Made by a program: the position numbers and the translations under genes. A DNA stretch of 34,477 bases from Mageeibacillus sp. UBA4314 (GTDB lineage Bacteria; Bacillota; Clostridia; Saccharofermentanales; Saccharofermentanaceae). The notes beneath the pieces are model-generated. The model was given only the letters and a program-made list of their open reading frames with translations, was not told the origin of the DNA and did no database searches. The stretch spans positions 1 to 34,477 of the forward strand of contig DGUI01000020.1 of the NCBI GenBank assembly GCA_002394605.1, read 5' to 3'. Shown one piece after another: positions 32,370 through 34,477 of the stretch (its first letter is position 1; each line of letters opens with the position of its first letter).

Positions 32370-33570
32370 TCTGTATCTTACAAAAGATTACGACAGCAAA
32401 TATTGTCTCCAGGTATTTAAGCCCCTGAACGTTGCTTTCGTGAGGGGCAGCGGATCTTACCTTTACGATACTGAGGGCAAGAAATACCTTGACATGATCG
32501 GCGGCATTGCGGTTAATTCCGTCGGACACGCACACCCCAAGCTCGTCAAGGCAGTCGTTGAACAGTCGAGGAAGCTTATCCACTGCTCAAACTATTACTA
32601 CATCCCGTCAAGAAGCGAACTGGCATATAAGCTCTGCAAGTCAAGCTTTGCAGACAAGGCTTTCTTCTGCAATTCAGGCGCTGAGGCCAATGAGGCAGCA
32701 ATAAAGCTCGCACGCGGATACTTCTACCACAAGGGTATCGAGAAGTACGAGATCATCACCGCCAAGATGAGCTTTCACGGAAGAACGATGGGAACCATAG
32801 CTGCAACGGGACAGGCTAAGTTCAGCAAGCCTTTCGAGCCTGTTACACCCGGATTCATCCATGTCGAATTCAACGACATCGATGCGCTCATCAATGCGAT
32901 AACTGACAAGACGGCAGCTGTCATGCTCGAGCTCATCCAGGGCGAGAGCGGAGTAAACCCGGTATCCCCTGACTATATAAGGGCCGTAAGGAAGATCTGC
33001 AATGAGAAGGATATCCTCCTCATCGACGATGAGATCCAGACAGGTGTCGGCAGGACAGGAAAGATGTATTGCTATGAGCATTATGGCATCCTCCCCGATA
33101 TCATGACGCTCGCAAAAGGTCTCGCCGGAGGAGTTCCGATCGGTGCGATGCTCTGTACGGATGAGGTAGCTTCAGGTCTACAGCCGGGCGATCACGGTTC
33201 CACATTCGGCGGCAACCCGCTGGCAACCACGGCAGCAAATGCAGTCCTTGACATCATAAGAGAGGAACAGCTCGTTGCCAATGCGGATGATGTTGGAGAT
33301 TACCTTATGGAGAAGCTGCAGGCGCTCAAGAAGAGATTCCCCGTGATCCACCAGGTAAGGGGGCGCGGTCTCCTGATCGGTATCGAATTCGAACCGCTCA
33401 TCTCGGCATCGATGATGCAGGCTGTACTGCTCGAGAAGGGTTTCCTCGTAAGCGCGATAGGCAATTCCACCATCAGGCTTGCGCCTCCCCTCATACTGAC
33501 GAAACCGGAGGCATCATCATTCACAACAGCGCTTGAGAAGATACTCAAGGCACAGGAAAAGAACAAGTGA
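32353..33570 (+). CDS. argD: acetylornithine aminotransferase
   Basis: A 405-residue class III PLP aminotransferase that converts N-acetylglutamate semialdehyde to N-acetylornithine with glutamate. Key features are CNSGAEANEAAIKLAR, SFHGRTMG, the Asp of LLIDDEIQTGVGRTG, and the PLP Lys in TLAKGLAGG. The start ATG 32353 has AGAGGAAC upstream and lies within the last codons of argB. The pathway context supports argD over a related GABA or ornithine aminotransferase. Confidence 0.95.
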   Translation: MSIENDLYLTKDYDSKYCLQVFKPLNVAFVRGSGSYLYDTEGKKYLDMIGGIAVNSVGHAHPKLVKAVVEQSRKLIHCSNYYYIPSRSELAYKLCKSSFADKAFFCNSGAEANEAAIKLARGYFYHKGIEKYEIITAKMSFHGRTMGTIAATGQAKFSKPFEPVTPGFIHVEFNDIDALINAITDKTAAVMLELIQGESGVNPVSPDYIRAVRKICNEKDILLIDDEIQTGVGRTGKMYCYEHYGILPDIMTLAKGLAGGVPIGAMLCTDEVASGLQPGDHGSTFGGNPLATTAANAVLDIIREEQLVANADDVGDYLMEKLQALKKRFPVIHQVRGRGLLIGIEFEPLISASMMQAVLLEKGFLVSAIGNSTIRLAPPLILTKPEASSFTTALEKILKAQEKNK

Positions 33571-33581
33571 GGTAACAAGTT

Positions 33582-34477
33582 ATGAAGCATTATATAGATT
33601 TTCACGAGGATGTAGGATTTGAGGAGCTCGATAAGCTCCTGAAGATCGCTGTTGATATGAAGGCTAAGACAAAGGCAAGGATCCCCCACCACTATCTTGA
33701 GGGACAGTCACTCGCCATGATCTTCACCAAGTCTTCCACGAGAACGAGAGTCTCATTTGAAGTTGGCATGTACCAGCTCGGAGGACAGGCTCTGTTCCTC
33801 TCGAACAATGACATCCAGATCGGCCGCGGCGAGACGATCCATGATACTGCACACGTTCTGTCGGGAATGGTAGACGGCATCATGATCAGGACATTTGCCC
33901 ATAAGGATATCGAGGATCTTGCAAAGTACGGTTCGATCCCTGTCATCAACGGTCTGTCCGATGACCAGCACCCTACCCAGATGCTCGCTGACCTCCTTAC
34001 GATAATGGAACACAAGGGCGGCCTTAAGGGACTTAAGCTCGCATACCTTGGCGACGGCAATAACGTTGCCAATTCACTCCTTCAGGCTTGTGCCAAGGCA
34101 GGAATGGATGTTGCGATAGCTTCTCCTTCTGACTACACATGCCCTGACAAATATGTTCAGCAGGCGCTTAAGGATGCTGCCGTAACAGGCTCCAAGGTCC
34201 TCATGACGACTGATCCTTTCGAGGCTGCTGCAGATGCAGACGTGATCTACACTGATACATGGACATCCATGGGCCAGGAAGACGAGAAGGCAAAGAGAGT
34301 TGAGATATTCAAGGGATATCAGGTCAACAGCAAGATCATGGGCGTTGCCCATAAGGATGCAATGTTCCTTCACTGCCTCCCCGCTTACCGCGGTTATGAG
34401 GTTACAGAAGATGTTATCGACGGACCTCAGAGTTTTGTTTTCGAGGAGGCCGAGAACAGGCTTCATGCCCACAAGGC
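33582..34477 (+). CDS. argF: ornithine carbamoyltransferase (3' end missing)
   Basis: An open frame from ATG 33582 (GAGGTAAC upstream) runs off the window edge after about 298 codons, roughly 90 percent of the usual length. The carbamoyl-phosphate motif is STRTR, followed by HPTQ, LGDGNNVANSL and HCLPAYRG, which carries the Cys of the ornithine site. The enzyme makes citrulline from ornithine and carbamoyl phosphate. It is the fourth gene of the arg unit, 11 bases after argD. argJ and argG/argH are not seen here. Confidence 0.96.
   Translation, partial: MKHYIDFHEDVGFEELDKLLKIAVDMKAKTKARIPHHYLEGQSLAMIFTKSSTRTRVSFEVGMYQLGGQALFLSNNDIQIGRGETIHDTAHVLSGMVDGIMIRTFAHKDIEDLAKYGSIPVINGLSDDQHPTQMLADLLTIMEHKGGLKGLKLAYLGDGNNVANSLLQACAKAGMDVAIASPSDYTCPDKYVQQALKDAAVTGSKVLMTTDPFEAAADADVIYTDTWTSMGQEDEKAKRVEIFKGYQVNSKIMGVAHKDAMFLHCLPAYRGYEVTEDVIDGPQSFVFEEAENRLHAHK

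Overview
The window looks like a chromosomal segment of an anaerobic, probably gut- or rumen-associated member of the Clostridia (Firmicutes). This is inferred from the A/G-rich ribosome binding sites, sigmaA-type promoters, Firmicute-style families (AzlC/AzlD, DegV, an XRE-AbrB regulator, a CbpB-like CBS protein, DUF4230, DUF6056, a GH5 cellulase) and a Gram-positive type ArgR box. No 16S rRNA is present, so the genus cannot be named. GC content is moderate and even. I see no insertion sequence, phage genes or CRISPR array.

Layout. 1-1953: a cut-off tRNA-Ser and a complete tRNA-Ser(GGA) on the minus strand, a small lipoprotein, the azlC-azlD branched-chain amino acid exporter pair and tRNA-Thr(GGT). 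1999-5783, minus: an XRE-AbrB regulator coupled to an acyltransferase-3 protein, then a PAF-acetylhydrolase-like hydrolase downstream of a D-lactate dehydrogenase-like enzyme with a Cys-rich tail. 5946-13018, plus: a three-gene signalling island of REC-GGDEF-(GGDEF-like)-REC, then HK-pseudoREC-REC-Hpt, then HK-REC-DegV. 13022-24982, minus: a long run of closely packed genes. Transcribed in order these are a flavoprotein, a dCMP deaminase, a membrane-anchored GH5 cellulase, a surface protein with a (PTK) linker and cytoplasmic repeats, a DUF6056 membrane protein, an SDR, an SCP2-like protein, a sialate-O-acetylesterase-family protein, a CBS-pair protein and two DUF4230 proteins. 25128-27863, plus: a GT-C-like membrane protein with a large acidic loop. 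28048-30120, minus: an EF-G paralog with its own terminator. 30347 to the end, plus: the arginine operon argC-argB-argD-argF, cut by the window edge, behind a promoter overlapped by an ArgR box.

Most unusual material. First, the signalling island has two hybrid kinases, four intact receivers, one Hpt and one intact GGDEF domain, but no DNA-binding output. Its last protein carries a full-length DegV (FakB-type fatty-acid-binding) domain fused behind the receiver. Second, the adjacent cellulase and PTK-linker protein both look like single-pass membrane proteins. They share a related N-terminal extracellular module and a related cytoplasmic motif of the form RPxxYSxN followed by A/K/Q residues, which suggests a cell-surface polysaccharide-binding or degrading assembly organised from inside the cell. 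Smaller oddities are an Asp in place of the Ser nucleophile in the SASA-family esterase, an Asp in place of the catalytic His in the EF-G paralog, and several symmetric elements in promoters. All functional statements rest on reading motifs; no database search was run.
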